Assembly (NCBI GenBank): GCA_903834925.1 | Contig: CAILLA010000188.1 | Coordinates: 1-37,344, forward strand | Reading direction: 5' to 3' | Length of the DNA stretch: 37,344 nt | DNA from: an uncultured Schlesneria sp. | Lineage (GTDB): Bacteria; Planctomycetota; Planctomycetia; Planctomycetales; Planctomycetaceae | In this document: piece after piece, positions 1 through 8,184 of the stretch | Position numbering within the stretch: position 1 is the stretch's first letter | Layout of the letters: the number at the start of each line of letters is the position of its first letter | Position numbers and translations under genes: made by a program | Notes under the pieces: model-generated | What the model saw: only the letters and a program-made list of their open reading frames with translations | The model's database searches: none | What the model was told of the DNA's origin: nothing

Positions 1-1
1 G

Positions 2-100
2 GAAATGCTGCACGAAGAATTCCTCAAACCTCTGCCAGCAGACCCAGATCCAGTACAATTCTTCAGCAAATTGAAATCACTCTTCAACCTCTGCTTCTGA
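2..100 (+). CDS. C-terminal fragment of an unidentified protein (5' end outside window)
   Basis: An open frame enters from the left edge and stops at TGA 98-100, encoding about 32 residues that end in FFSKLKSLFNLCF. The residue mix is protein-like (acidic and proline-rich, then basic and aromatic), and the frame is immediately followed by non-coding repeat DNA. That fits the true 3' end of a gene. Too little is present to name a family. Confidence is limited because a 32-codon open frame can occur by chance. Confidence 0.4.
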   Translation, partial: EMLHEEFLKPLPADPDPVQFFSKLKSLFNLCF

Positions 101-228
101 AATCCGATCCCCCAACCGAGGATCGCCTAAAGTGCAGTTTTTTATTGAAGGCTCAGAAATCAACTTCGTTCAAAGGGGTCGAAAAAAGCTCGATCTCGCC
201 CATTGCCGAAACTTCAAGTTCAGGTCCC

Positions 229-326
229 GTGCCACTGCATCCGAGTCTTCTCCAACGCAGTGTCTTCTCTTTTTATCGAGGCAATCGAAGAACACTGGGT
301 GACCGAAGACGGTCATCCAGTGGCAC
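229..326. repeat. Palindromic repeat family A, copy 1 (REPIN-like)
   Basis: About 98 bp bounded by GTGCCACTGC-type and CAGTGGCAC ends in inverted orientation. Inside are two hairpins: CACTGC...GCAGTG on the left, and a weaker ACTGGGTGACC...GGTCATCCAGT on the right. The same layout occurs at 8185-8283 and 24676-24776. It lies just past the stop of the small minus-strand gene at 353, in intergenic DNA. No protein is encoded. This is the most diverged of the three full copies. Confidence 0.8.
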
Positions 327-352
327 CCGAATCTTTTAGCTTTGACCAGGCA

Positions 353-601
353 CTATGTAGCCTGCATTTGTTCGACGTAAATTCGAGCGATGTCCTGCTC
401 GGTGACGGTAATCTCACGAGTAAACCCGGTATGGGATCGCGAGTAGGACACTTTTGCCGCTTTCGCGGGCGAAAGATGAACCATTTTCGCCAGAAACAAC
501 TTGTCTTCTTCAGACAGCTTTCCGACGGAAGGATCCCAATTGGTCCGTGATTCAATCACCAGCGAGTCGACACGCGAATCGTATTTTGTGTAGTCAGCCA
601 T
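353..601 (-). CDS. Small uncharacterised protein (82 aa)
   Basis: Not recognised as a named family. The 82-residue product starts MADYTKYDSR, is hydrophilic with no signal peptide or membrane segment, and has a helical centre (SEEDKLFLAKMVHLSPAKAAKV) followed by a mixed segment ending VEQMQAT. Codon use and residue composition look coding, unlike the overlapping frames. It is divergent from the PRPP synthetase gene at 819 with about 217 bp between them. No clear Shine-Dalgarno precedes the ATG, which is common in planctomycetes. No function can be assigned. A cytoplasmic regulatory or structural small protein is possible. Confidence 0.6.
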   Translation of the reverse strand: MADYTKYDSRVDSLVIESRTNWDPSVGKLSEEDKLFLAKMVHLSPAKAAKVSYSRSHTGFTREITVTEQDIARIYVEQMQAT

Positions 602-818
602 TTTCGCATTGAACTGAAAGAGTCACGAAAGCGGTTTGAAACAACCGAACTCACCGCACTGCTGCGATCATACTCCGATCAACAACGACTGGCAAAGCAT
701 CGCTTCAGGTGTCAAATGGACTTTTGTTGAGTCCAGACGGTAATAGCTTTGTATCGCTGCGGTTCAGGTGATACGATTTGCCCCCCGTCAAATGCTGAAC
801 ACCGAGGAGAAATGATTG

Positions 819-1847
819 ATGGACTTCATCCGCCCCGATCTGGCCGGGCCGAGAATCGCGCCGTTTCAAGCTCCTCAAGGCGATCTGGCGATCATCGCAG
901 GGAACGGAAATCCAATCCTCGCCCAGACAATTGCCAATACGCTGGGGGTATCACTGACCCCTGCCCGCGCTCATCTGTTTAGCGAAGGGAACGTCTTTGT
1001 TCGAATCAAAGAAAATGTACGCGGCAAGGACGTCTTTATCGTTCAGGGTTGCCACTACCCGGTTAACGACAATTTCATGGAACTGTTGTTCTGGATCGAT
1101 GCGGCTCGGCGAGCCAGTGCCCAGAACGTTACAGCGGTCATTCCGTTTTTCAGTTACGCGCAGGGAGATAAAAAGGACGAACCTCGCGTCTCAATCCGAG
1201 CACGAGTTTGTGCCGATGCCATCGAGGCTGCGGGTGCCGATCGCGTGCTGACGATGGATCTTCACAGTCCGCAGATTCAGGGTTTTTTTCGCATTCCGGT
1301 TGATCACCTTTACGGTCGAATCGTACTTGTTGAGCACTTCAAGTCGTTGAACGTTTCGGATCTTGTCGTTTGTAGCCCTGACGTTGGTTTTGCCAAAGGT
1401 GCAGCGGCGTATGCGACGTTACTTAATGCTCCCGTCGTCATTGGAAACAAGTACCGTGCTGATCACACGGAAACCGTTCAAATCGTCGAAGTGATCGGCA
1501 ACGTTCAGGACAAGAACGTCTTTCTTGTCGACGATCTCACGATTACTGGTCGTTCATTGGTGGAAATGGCCAAAACGCTTAAGTCGCGCGGTGCGAAAGA
1601 TGTTTATGCGGGCGTAACGCACGGTGTCCTCTCAGAAGGTGCGGCGGCTCGGATCGCCGAAAGTGATATCAAAAAGATGTTCATCACCGACACGATCGAA
1701 AACTCGTTCGGTCCCCTTCCTCATAATGTCGAAGTGGTTTCGGTCGCTCATCTGATGGCAGCAGCCATCCGCTCGATCCACGACCGAACGAGTGTCAGCA
1801 TGCTGTTTCCCGACAAACATGATGACCCATTGGCTCACATGCTATGA
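819..1847 (+). CDS. prs: Ribose-phosphate pyrophosphokinase (PRPP synthetase)
   Basis: Makes 5-phosphoribosyl-1-diphosphate from ribose 5-phosphate and ATP for nucleotide, His and Trp synthesis; cytoplasmic. The 342-residue product has the family layout: an N-terminal flexible-loop region with YAQGDKKDEPRVSIRARV, then AGADRVLTMDLHSPQIQGFF and PVDHLYGR, then CSPDVGFAKGAA. The PRPP-binding loop VFLVDDLTITGRSL follows in the C-terminal type I phosphoribosyltransferase domain. The start is ATG 819, with GAGGAGAA at 804-811. The TTG at 816 would add one residue. The family is usually about 310-320 residues; the extra length is an N-terminal stretch and a C-terminal tail (SMLFPDKHDDPLAHML). The loop reads DDLTITG where bacterial enzymes commonly have DDMIDTAG, so it belongs to a divergent Prs branch. 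Single-gene transcription unit in view. Confidence 0.95.
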   Translation: MDFIRPDLAGPRIAPFQAPQGDLAIIAGNGNPILAQTIANTLGVSLTPARAHLFSEGNVFVRIKENVRGKDVFIVQGCHYPVNDNFMELLFWIDAARRASAQNVTAVIPFFSYAQGDKKDEPRVSIRARVCADAIEAAGADRVLTMDLHSPQIQGFFRIPVDHLYGRIVLVEHFKSLNVSDLVVCSPDVGFAKGAAAYATLLNAPVVIGNKYRADHTETVQIVEVIGNVQDKNVFLVDDLTITGRSLVEMAKTLKSRGAKDVYAGVTHGVLSEGAAARIAESDIKKMFITDTIENSFGPLPHNVEVVSVAHLMAAAIRSIHDRTSVSMLFPDKHDDPLAHML

Positions 1848-2049
1848 GTGTCTGACTTCGATCATTCCGTCACGGCGATCAAGGGCAGCTCAGGATGATT
1901 CACCGATTTTAAACTGGATCATCATCGAACCAATTTGTTGGAATGCTTACCCCGGATTATTCGTTAGCCCGACGCGCAAGTATTGGAAGTTGTGCATTTG
2001 GTGTTTCGAGAACGGTTTTCCCACAACGATAATCGAATTCAATTGGAAT

Positions 2050-2356
2050 TTAACGCAAAGACGCCAAGTCGCATAGACGCAAGGAAAAGAAGACAGGGAG
2101 GTTCTATCTCAGACCAAAGTAGCCATCATCGCTCCGCGTGATGAGCATTGTTCGAGAACCAAGCGAAAACAAAAAAGCATTTTTTCAAATCAGGAATTCA
2201 AACGAAATATTTGCTCCGATGTTAAGGCAACGCTCGAATCGTTTCCGACGCATGCTCATCACGCAAGCGATGATGGCTACTTTGGAAGAAATCTAAGGCG
2301 CTACTGACTTTTTGTTTTCTTCGCGTCCTGGCGACTCGGCGTCCTGGCGTCGAATT
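2050..2356. repeat. Outer inverted repeat family C enclosing a family B copy
   Basis: Left arm 2050-2092 (AACGCAAAGACGCCAAGTCG followed by CATAGACGCAAGG) is an imperfect inverted copy of the right arm 2311-2356 (ending GCGTCCTGGCGTCGAATT). Between the arms lies the separate family B palindrome at 2114-2285. The whole intergenic stretch 1848-2396 holds no credible gene. 1848-2049 shows nothing I recognise. The nesting suggests that B inserted into an older C element, or that C and B form one composite stem-loop of about 300 bp. Confidence 0.7.
2114..2285 (+). repeat. Palindromic repeat family B, copy 1 (MITE-like, about 172 bp)
   Basis: The ends are inverted copies of each other: CCAAAGTAGCCATCATCGCT followed by CCGCGTGATGAGCAT on the left, and ATGCTCATCACGCAAGCGATG followed by ATGGCTACTTTGG on the right. 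The interior of about 100 bp is alignable with the reverse complement of copy 2 (27512-27684), sharing for example GTTCGAGAACC, TCAAATCAG and AATTCAAACG. Flanks CTCAGA on the left and AAGAAATC on the right are also shared with copy 2, so the mobile unit is slightly longer than the inverted repeat. It has no coding capacity. Confidence 0.85.
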
Positions 2357-2396
2357 CTTGATTTCACCCCAAAAATCGAAAACGCGCAACTTCAGA

Positions 2397-2900
2397 TCAA
2401 AAGCAAATATCTCCCGGACGCACAAATCTGAATAATGTGCCCGGTGTCACATCCTTGAAATGACTCCACGAGTCCAGCTCAAAATCGAGATGTGCTAACG
2501 CGGCAGTTGGCAGATGAATCGCGTTACCGGAGTGCTGATTCAAAAATTCTTCGAGCCCCGGATTGTGCCCGATGATCATCAGGTCTTCGATCGAATCATC
2601 GACGGAGTTCAAAATGCTTTCGATTTGAACCGGCGACGCGTGATACAGTTCATCCCGAAAAACAATCGGTGGCGGATCGCTCCAATCTGCAAAGAACAAA
2701 GCAGCCGTCTCGCGCGTTCGTTGGGCGGTTGAACACAGAACATGGTCAGGGACGAGTTCTTGATCCTCCATCAATCGGCCCATCGCGGATGCCGCCCGCC
2801 GGCCGCGACCGTTTAACGGGCGATCTCGATCATCGAGCTCAGAACGCTTCCAACTCGATTTCGCGTGTCGGAGAAGTATCAGATTCTTTCTGTTCGTCAT
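2397..2900 (-). CDS. SixA-like histidine phosphatase
   Basis: Member of the histidine phosphatase superfamily (branch 1, SixA-like). SixA dephosphorylates phosphohistidine in signalling proteins, but the substrate here is unknown. The 167-residue cytoplasmic protein carries the N-terminal LRHAKSSW motif with catalytic His12, the conserved RPLNGRGRRAA and STAQRTRETA segments, and the second catalytic His in IGHNPGLEEFL near residue 110. Length matches SixA (about 160). The start is ATG at 2898-2900, preceded by GATGGGAAA. A GTG at 2942 in the same frame would add 14 residues ahead of the first beta strand and is less likely. It is divergent from the cyanophycinase-like gene at 3029, with about 128 bp between them for promoters. 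Confidence 0.88.
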   Translation of the reverse strand: MTNRKNLILLRHAKSSWKRSELDDRDRPLNGRGRRAASAMGRLMEDQELVPDHVLCSTAQRTRETAALFFADWSDPPPIVFRDELYHASPVQIESILNSVDDSIEDLMIIGHNPGLEEFLNQHSGNAIHLPTAALAHLDFELDSWSHFKDVTPGTLFRFVRPGDICF

Positions 2901-3028
2901 TGGTTTCCCATCAGAAGTTTTTTTGAAAAATTCTGAAATCACCTCTTTTCAATCTCTCTGCCGACGATAATATTACAGACATCACGTCTTTTTCTCACGT
3001 CACATCGGTAGGAACCAAGAGGCAGATC

Positions 3029-4045
3029 ATGTCTGACCATCGGAAAACTCGTTGGCATTTTCCAGCAATTTCGTTACTGAGCCGACGGATGTATGCGGAA
3101 AAACAGATTTCCGACCAACCGCGTCGGAATTGGTCGTCTCATCGACGACTGTTTTTTTGGGCCTTCACGGCGATGATCACGATTGGGGCTGGCGTTTACG
3201 TCCGTGCCGAAATCTATCGTCGGGTCTTACGGATCGAAGGGATGTCGCCGATCAACGTCGCCTATTCCGGGGGTACATTATTGATTGCCGGCGGAGGTGA
3301 CTTGTCAGAACAGATTCGACATCGATTTGTTGAATTGGCTGGCGGACGCGATGCAAAGATTGTTGTGATCCCTGCTGAATCGATCAACGAGCAGTCACGG
3401 GCTCAATATCGAGACTCGTGGTTACCATACGAGGTCAAATCCGTGGACGTTCTGCACGCAGAATCGCGAACCCAGGCAGATGATCCTGAATTCTCTCGTG
3501 TCCTGGAAACCGCAACCGGGGTTTGGTTGGGTGGCGGACAACAGACATGGTTAGCCGCCTGGTATGGCCGAACACGAGTCGAATCGCGACTGAAAGAACT
3601 GCTCGCCCGAAACGGTGTGATTGGCGGAACATCTGCCGGCGCGGCGGTGATGTCGCGGGTGATGATTGCGGGCGGTCGAGACCAGCCGACGATGGGACAA
3701 GGATTTGATCTGATCCCCGGTGCCGTAATCGACCAGCATTTCATCAAACGAAACCGAATCGGCAGGCTTCAACGTGTCCTTGAGCAACATCCTGAACTGA
3801 TCGGATTCGGCATCGACGAAGGGACGGCGTTGCAATACGGAGTCGAAAACGGCCGGTTTCAGGTGCTCGGTCAGTCATCCGTTGTTGCATGTGTCATGCA
3901 AAGAACTGCAGAGAACGAAAAACCATCGAAGTTGCATTTGCAGTTTCTTAATCCTGGAACTGAAGGTGACATTGAGCGGCTTCGGCGGGGCGATGCGATC
4001 CCACCAGGTTTCACAGATTTCGAATCAATGTTGCTCGGCGAATAA
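3029..4045 (+). CDS. Cyanophycinase-like peptidase (family S51), membrane-anchored
   Basis: Peptidase S51 family; cyanophycinase cleaves beta-Asp-Arg dipeptides from cyanophycin, but the substrate here is unproven. The 338-residue protein has a basic N-terminus, one membrane segment at about residues 41-59 (LFFWAFTAMITIGAGVYV), then an extracytoplasmic domain. Family marks are LLIAGGGDLSEQ, VWLGGGQQTWLA, the nucleophile elbow IGGTSAGAAVMSR with Ser202, and IDQHFIKRNRIGRL. The start ATG 3029 follows AAGAGG at good spacing. The membrane anchor suggests action in the periplasm or outside the cell. It is convergent with the parvulin gene. Its stop codon abuts the A-tract of the minus-strand terminator at 4044-4083. 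No cyanophycin synthetase is in the window, so general isoaspartyl dipeptide hydrolysis is an alternative role. Confidence 0.88.
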   Translation: MSDHRKTRWHFPAISLLSRRMYAEKQISDQPRRNWSSHRRLFFWAFTAMITIGAGVYVRAEIYRRVLRIEGMSPINVAYSGGTLLIAGGGDLSEQIRHRFVELAGGRDAKIVVIPAESINEQSRAQYRDSWLPYEVKSVDVLHAESRTQADDPEFSRVLETATGVWLGGGQQTWLAAWYGRTRVESRLKELLARNGVIGGTSAGAAVMSRVMIAGGRDQPTMGQGFDLIPGAVIDQHFIKRNRIGRLQRVLEQHPELIGFGIDEGTALQYGVENGRFQVLGQSSVVACVMQRTAENEKPSKLHLQFLNPGTEGDIERLRRGDAIPPGFTDFESMLLGE

Positions 4046-4083
4046 AAAAACGGCGAGCCTCCGATTAGATCGGAGACTCGCCG
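4044..4083 (-). terminator. Rho-independent terminator for the parvulin gene
   Basis: A stem of about 15 bp with one mismatch (CGGCGAG/CTCGCCG and CTCCGAT/ATCGGAG, loop TAG) at 4051-4083. On the minus strand it is followed by seven T residues (4044-4050). It lies between convergent genes. On the plus strand no T-tract follows, so it mainly serves the minus-strand gene ending at 4117. Confidence 0.88.
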
Positions 4084-4116
4084 CAGGGATTATCGGAATA
4101 AACATCTCAAACGAGA

Positions 4117-5247
4117 TCAGTTACGGTTTGTCTTTGCAGGAGCAGCCGCGTTAGGCGAACGTGCTGCTGGCGCATTCGACTTGGATTGGGTTCCGCTAGC
4201 GGGTTGAACAGCACCACCGGCTGGGCCAGCCGCCGCTGCATTTCGTTCCGGACGGTTCGAACTTTGCGTCAGGTAGTTGTCAACAATCGTTTCCTTCTTC
4301 AGCTTTTCGAAAATCTTCGCAACGTCTGCTTGAATCTTCGATTCTTTCAGTTCGTCGTAGAGCACACTTTTGACTTCATCAATGTCGGTCACGACAGGCT
4401 CGGTTCGGCCTTCACATTTGAGAACAACATACCGGCCTGGTCCAACTTCGATGACGCCCGAGATATCATCTTTCTTCAAGCGGAACGCCGCGTTTTCCAG
4501 TTGCTCATTTCCATTGAATCGTGGAATCGGTGGAATTTGACCGCCGAGTGCCCGGCTGTTCGGATCGATTGAAAGCTTGGCAGCGAGAGCTTCGAAGTCG
4601 TCAGGATTGTTCTTCAACTGATCCCAACCTGCTTGAGCACGACGCTGGTTCTCAAACATGATCATGCGTGCTTTCACGCGTGGACCATAGTTACGCACAA
4701 ACGCTTCGTTGATGTCCTTTTCAGTGACTTCGACTTCTTCACCAGCCAGCTTCTTCAGCGCTAGCATTGGGAAGATCACGCTTTGACGGTATTGGATCGG
4801 CGAGATGTTCCGTTCGGCCTGCAACATCTGCAGCCACTGGTTCACGTCCAAGTGGAATCGCTTTGCAATCCGTCCAATTTCGTCGGAAATTTCCTGTTCG
4901 CTGACGGTAATCTGATTCGCTTCACATGCCTGCTGAATGATCAGTCGGTGAATCAGATCGTCGAGAACTTCGCGACCGTACCGGTTGACGCATTCTTGCG
5001 CAACGGTGTCATACGTAATCGAATCTTTGTCGACACGAGCCAGCACTTCCGGCTTTTTAGCAGGACTGCCGACGCGAGCCTGTCCGGCTGGAGGGTCTGT
5101 TGCCGCTTTCGAGGCGGGGCTGCGCACATACTGCATCAGCATTCCCGTTGCGAGGACGGCAGCAATCGTGCCTCCAAACAACATTGTCCATCGTCCCTTG
5201 GTTTGGCCTACGGCACCAGGTGCCGACAGGTGATTCCCTTCACCCAT
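4117..5247 (-). CDS. Parvulin-type peptidylprolyl isomerase (SurA/PrsA-like), membrane-anchored
   Basis: Predicted periplasmic foldase that assists exported proteins. The 376-residue product has one N-terminal membrane segment (about residues 21-38, TMLFGGTIAAVLATGMLMQY). A SurA-N-like helical region follows (DDLIHRLIIQQACEANQITV, ISDEIGRIAKRFHLDVNQW), then a rotamase core (RVKARMIMFENQR; FEALAAKLSIDPNSRALGGQIPPIPR; GVIEVGPGRYVVLKCEGR). The tail is Ala/Pro/Asn-rich and low-complexity. The start is ATG 5247, preceded by GGAG. A TTG at 5352 opens the same frame but has no ribosome site. The very polar C-terminal tail (about 45 residues, SKSNAPAARSPNAAAPAKTNRN) is unusual for SurA and may be a linker or wall-facing extension. 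It ends in a clear terminator. Confidence 0.87.
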   Translation of the reverse strand: MGEGNHLSAPGAVGQTKGRWTMLFGGTIAAVLATGMLMQYVRSPASKAATDPPAGQARVGSPAKKPEVLARVDKDSITYDTVAQECVNRYGREVLDDLIHRLIIQQACEANQITVSEQEISDEIGRIAKRFHLDVNQWLQMLQAERNISPIQYRQSVIFPMLALKKLAGEEVEVTEKDINEAFVRNYGPRVKARMIMFENQRRAQAGWDQLKNNPDDFEALAAKLSIDPNSRALGGQIPPIPRFNGNEQLENAAFRLKKDDISGVIEVGPGRYVVLKCEGRTEPVVTDIDEVKSVLYDELKESKIQADVAKIFEKLKKETIVDNYLTQSSNRPERNAAAAGPAGGAVQPASGTQSKSNAPAARSPNAAAPAKTNRN

Positions 5248-6074
5248 GATCTGTCTCCGAATCGGAAGTGAAACCGAACTGTAACTCAAGCCCGAACGGG
5301 CACCGACATCCCTATCGGGCGGGGTTATAGGAATCGGCAAAAATTGCGTCAATAGGGGTTATTAACAGAGTTTCCTGTCAAACTGCGAAAGCAAGATCCA
5401 CAGATCTGCCCTGATTGCGGCTCATTTTGCCAGTGCGTCAAGTTCCCAGATGGTCGTAGCGACCTATCGGTGACTCTGCACGGAATGGTTTTTGGTTTCC
5501 GTTGGGCAAGCCCAATGGAGAGTGGGACAAGGCGGTGCGCTTGTTGTAGCTGGCCAGTTGTGAGCGGGTAAGGAAGAGGTCCGCCGTTAGGCGGCCTCGT
5601 CCGGCCGTTTCGCGGGTTTCCCCGCAAGAGCAGGGCAGGCTCAATCCGGGAGCCATCATCGCGACTTCGAGAATTTTCGGCGGCGGAAGAGGTGCGCCAA
5701 TCCGAGAACGGTTTTGAGATGCGGTGACGCCACAATCCGATCAAGCGGTTGCGCGGATGCACCAGCCGGGGGATTGTCGCGAATGCAAGTTTCTTACAAG
5801 GTAAGGTTTCGCCAATCGCCTTGGCCCCGAGTGATGCGTTGTGTGGGACAACCCGCTCATCGAAGCATTGACAGGGGAAGGACCAGGCTGAGTACGGTCA
5901 TGCAATGGCACAAATCTTTAACAGTCGACCTGTTTCGCGGACGAAAACACGGACGAATCCGAAAAACTCTCCAACAGTCGATTTCTGCATAACGTATGCA
6001 TCAGGATTGCGAGCGTACAATGAGACGCGTACACTCTGTTGGGAAGTCGGTTTTTTCGTATGAGGTATTCGTAG
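5248..6074. other. 827-bp stretch without a convincing gene
   Basis: Read on both strands. The longest frames (minus 5349-5762; plus 5714-5992) have Arg/Ser/Pro-rich composition typical of spurious frames and no family motif. A plus-strand frame 5356-5571 contains CPDCG and further Cys residues (ICPDCGSFCQCVKF...RCACCSW) but has no start codon near its beginning, so it may be a decayed zinc-ribbon fragment. Small GC-rich hairpins occur near 5580-5600 (CCGCC...GGCGG). 6000-6074 presumably holds the promoter of the DUF1559 gene. No promoter could be named with confidence. Confidence 0.5.
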
Positions 6075-6977
6075 ATGCCATTTCATTTTTCGTCTCGATC
6101 CCGACGTGGTTTCACGTTGATCGAGTTGCTGGTGGTGATTGCAATCATCGCCGTTCTAATCGCGTTGTTACTTCCTGCCGTGCAGCAGGCACGCGAAGCG
6201 GCTCGGCGAACGCAATGCAAAAACAATCTCAAGCAATTGGGTGTGGCGTTGCACAACTACCATGACACTAGCAATGGATTGCCTCCGGGTTGGATAGGTG
6301 TAACAAGCGGTTTGTCAGACATTTACGGCATGAACGCCTGGGGTTGGTGCTCCCGGGTTCTCCCTCAAATCGATCAGTCGCCTCTGTACAATCAGATCAA
6401 TTTCAGTAGTCGGATGGATTCACCGGCAAATGCGACTCAGCGAGTCACCCCAATTGCCGCGTTTCGGTGCCCATCGGATGTCGCTCCGGGTACGTCGTGG
6501 ACCATTCAAACCACTTCAGGTACGAATCTGGTTGATATGGCCGTAGCGAATTATGTCGGTGTTTTTGGTATCAGCAATATCGACAACTGTGTTGGGGCAC
6601 CCAACAGTCCCTGTCTGGGCGAAGGTGCGTTCTTTCAGAATAGCAACGTCTCGTTTCGGGATTTTACGGATGGTTTGAGCAACACAATTGCGGTTGGTGA
6701 ACATAAGACCCGGCGTGATAATGGTTTTAATTGGACTTCAACCTGGGCCGGGGTTGCCGCCAATGGTGCCGATGCGATCGTCAGAATTCTCGGGACGACA
6801 GATCATACGCCGAATGCGACTGCGAACCACATTGATGACTTCAGCAGCTATCATGTTGGTGGAGCTCACTTTTTGATGGGTGACGGATCAGTTCGGTTCG
6901 TCAGCACGAACATCGATCTGGGTGTTTATCAACATCTGGCGACACGTGGTGCCGGAGACATTGTCAGTGACTTTTGA
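6075..6977 (+). CDS. DUF1559 protein with prepilin-type N-terminus
   Basis: Planctomycete pseudopilin-like family; function unproven. The 300-residue product begins with a short basic leader ending at Gly12, followed by FTLIELLVVIAIIAVLIALL, the type IV prepilin cleavage and methylation motif (Glu at +5). Next come the family hallmark LLPAVQQAREAARRTQC and KNNLKQLGVALHNYHD. The C-terminus has H-X9-DG (HVGGAHFLMGDG). The start ATG 6075 follows a GAGG at 6062-6065. It is followed after 15 bp by the YncE-like gene, so the two are probably one operon. Likely assembled into, or anchored in, the cell envelope after prepilin peptidase processing, by analogy with type II/IV pseudopilins. Confidence 0.95.
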   Translation: MPFHFSSRSRRGFTLIELLVVIAIIAVLIALLLPAVQQAREAARRTQCKNNLKQLGVALHNYHDTSNGLPPGWIGVTSGLSDIYGMNAWGWCSRVLPQIDQSPLYNQINFSSRMDSPANATQRVTPIAAFRCPSDVAPGTSWTIQTTSGTNLVDMAVANYVGVFGISNIDNCVGAPNSPCLGEGAFFQNSNVSFRDFTDGLSNTIAVGEHKTRRDNGFNWTSTWAGVAANGADAIVRILGTTDHTPNATANHIDDFSSYHVGGAHFLMGDGSVRFVSTNIDLGVYQHLATRGAGDIVSDF

Positions 6978-6992
6978 AGCGAAGGAGATCTG

Positions 6993-8114
6993 ATGCGCAA
7001 ACGATCCCTGATCCGAATCCTTGGACTTTGTATTGTCGGGATCGCCACCGATGCGGCGTTGGCCGAGGACGCTTCCGTTCGCCGTCTGCTGTATGTCGCG
7101 ACGCCGGGAATCCGCAATTATCTCGAATATGGTGGACATGGCCTGGTCGTGTTCGACATCGACGACGGCCACAAATTCGTCAGGCGAATCCCCACTGCGG
7201 GACTCGATGAGACTGGCAAACCGCTGAATGTCAAAGGGGTTTGTGCGTGCGCGATGACGAACCGGATCTATGTCTCAACGATCAAGACTCTTCAAGCGAT
7301 CGATCTGACAACCGAAAAGCTGATCTGGGAAAAGTCATACGAAAAGGGTTGCGACCGGATGGCGATTGCGCCGGACGGCAAAGTGCTGTATGTCCCATCG
7401 CTCGAAGGTGATCTCTGGTATGTTGTCGACGGTGCCACAGGAGAGATCATCACCCGGATCGAACCGAAATCCGGTGCTCACAACACGGTGTACGGTCTTG
7501 ACGGAAAACATGTTTACCTTGCCGGACTGAAGTCACCTTTCCTGACCGTCGCGGATACTTCGTCACACACGATTGAAAAGAAGGTAGGACCGTTTTCAGC
7601 CAGTGTTCGACCCTTTACGGTGAATGGTCGACAGTCTCTCTGTTTTGTCTGTGTGAACGAGCTATTGGGGTTTGAAGTTGGCGATTTGAAGTCCGGGAAA
7701 ATGTTGCATCGCATTGAAGTTGCTGGTTTCAAAACGGGTGCCGTAAAACGACATGGTTGCCCGAGTCATGGAATCGGACTGACACCTGACGAAAAGCAGT
7801 TATGGGTCTGTGATGCGTTTAACCAGCAAATGCATGTGTACGACGCGACGGTCATGCCCCCGAAACTGGTTGCGAGCATCAAGGTCCGAGATGAACCGGG
7901 TTGGATCACGTTCAGTCTGGACGGCAAGCTGGCTTATCCCTCGACAGGGGACATTATCGAGGTTGCCAGTCGCAAGATTCTTGGCGGACTGACCGACGAA
8001 ACAGGTATCGCACTGCAAAGTGAAAAGATGGTCGAAATCCAAATTCATCGAGGCACGAGCAAACTCATCCGAACCGGCGATCAATTCGGTCTGGGACGTG
8101 TCACGGGGGAGTAG
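6993..8114 (+). CDS. Exported YncE-like beta-propeller protein
   Basis: A 373-residue secreted protein. The signal peptide (residues 1 to about 24) ends TDAALAED. The remainder is a repeat-built beta-propeller of the YVTN/YncE type: IAPDGKVLYVPSLEGDLWYV, VYGLDGKHVYLAGL, GIGLTPDEKQLWVCDAFNQQMHVYD and ITFSLDGKLAYPSTGDIIEV are successive blades of the pattern PDG-K-x-YV. No catalytic motif is evident. Such propellers usually act as binding scaffolds. A strong ribosome site (AAGGAG) precedes ATG 6993, 15 bp after the DUF1559 stop, indicating co-transcription with the pseudopilin-like protein. Several Cys residues (VKGVCACAMTN, SLCFVCVNE) are unusual for an exported propeller and could form disulfides or bind a cofactor; that is inference. 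Confidence 0.85.
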   Translation: MRKRSLIRILGLCIVGIATDAALAEDASVRRLLYVATPGIRNYLEYGGHGLVVFDIDDGHKFVRRIPTAGLDETGKPLNVKGVCACAMTNRIYVSTIKTLQAIDLTTEKLIWEKSYEKGCDRMAIAPDGKVLYVPSLEGDLWYVVDGATGEIITRIEPKSGAHNTVYGLDGKHVYLAGLKSPFLTVADTSSHTIEKKVGPFSASVRPFTVNGRQSLCFVCVNELLGFEVGDLKSGKMLHRIEVAGFKTGAVKRHGCPSHGIGLTPDEKQLWVCDAFNQQMHVYDATVMPPKLVASIKVRDEPGWITFSLDGKLAYPSTGDIIEVASRKILGGLTDETGIALQSEKMVEIQIHRGTSKLIRTGDQFGLGRVTGE

Positions 8115-8184
8115 CAAAATTCTCCCTCTCCGAGTTTTACCCCAAAGTTAACGCCAGGATTTTTTGAAATGATCGCAAACTGAG

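Noticed and set aside
2222-2425. 67-codon minus-strand frame over the family B and C repeats
   Set aside because: It spans non-coding palindromes and is not conserved in the other B copies.
5356-5571. Cys-rich plus-strand frame with CPDCG, possible zinc-ribbon or transposase remnant
   Set aside because: No start codon near the beginning and no recognisable family over its 71 codons. Kept only as a remark in the intergenic entry.
5349-5762. 137-codon minus-strand frame after the parvulin gene start
   Set aside because: Composition is Arg/Ser/Pro-rich without any motif, no ribosome site, and the frame overlaps non-coding hairpins. It looks spurious.
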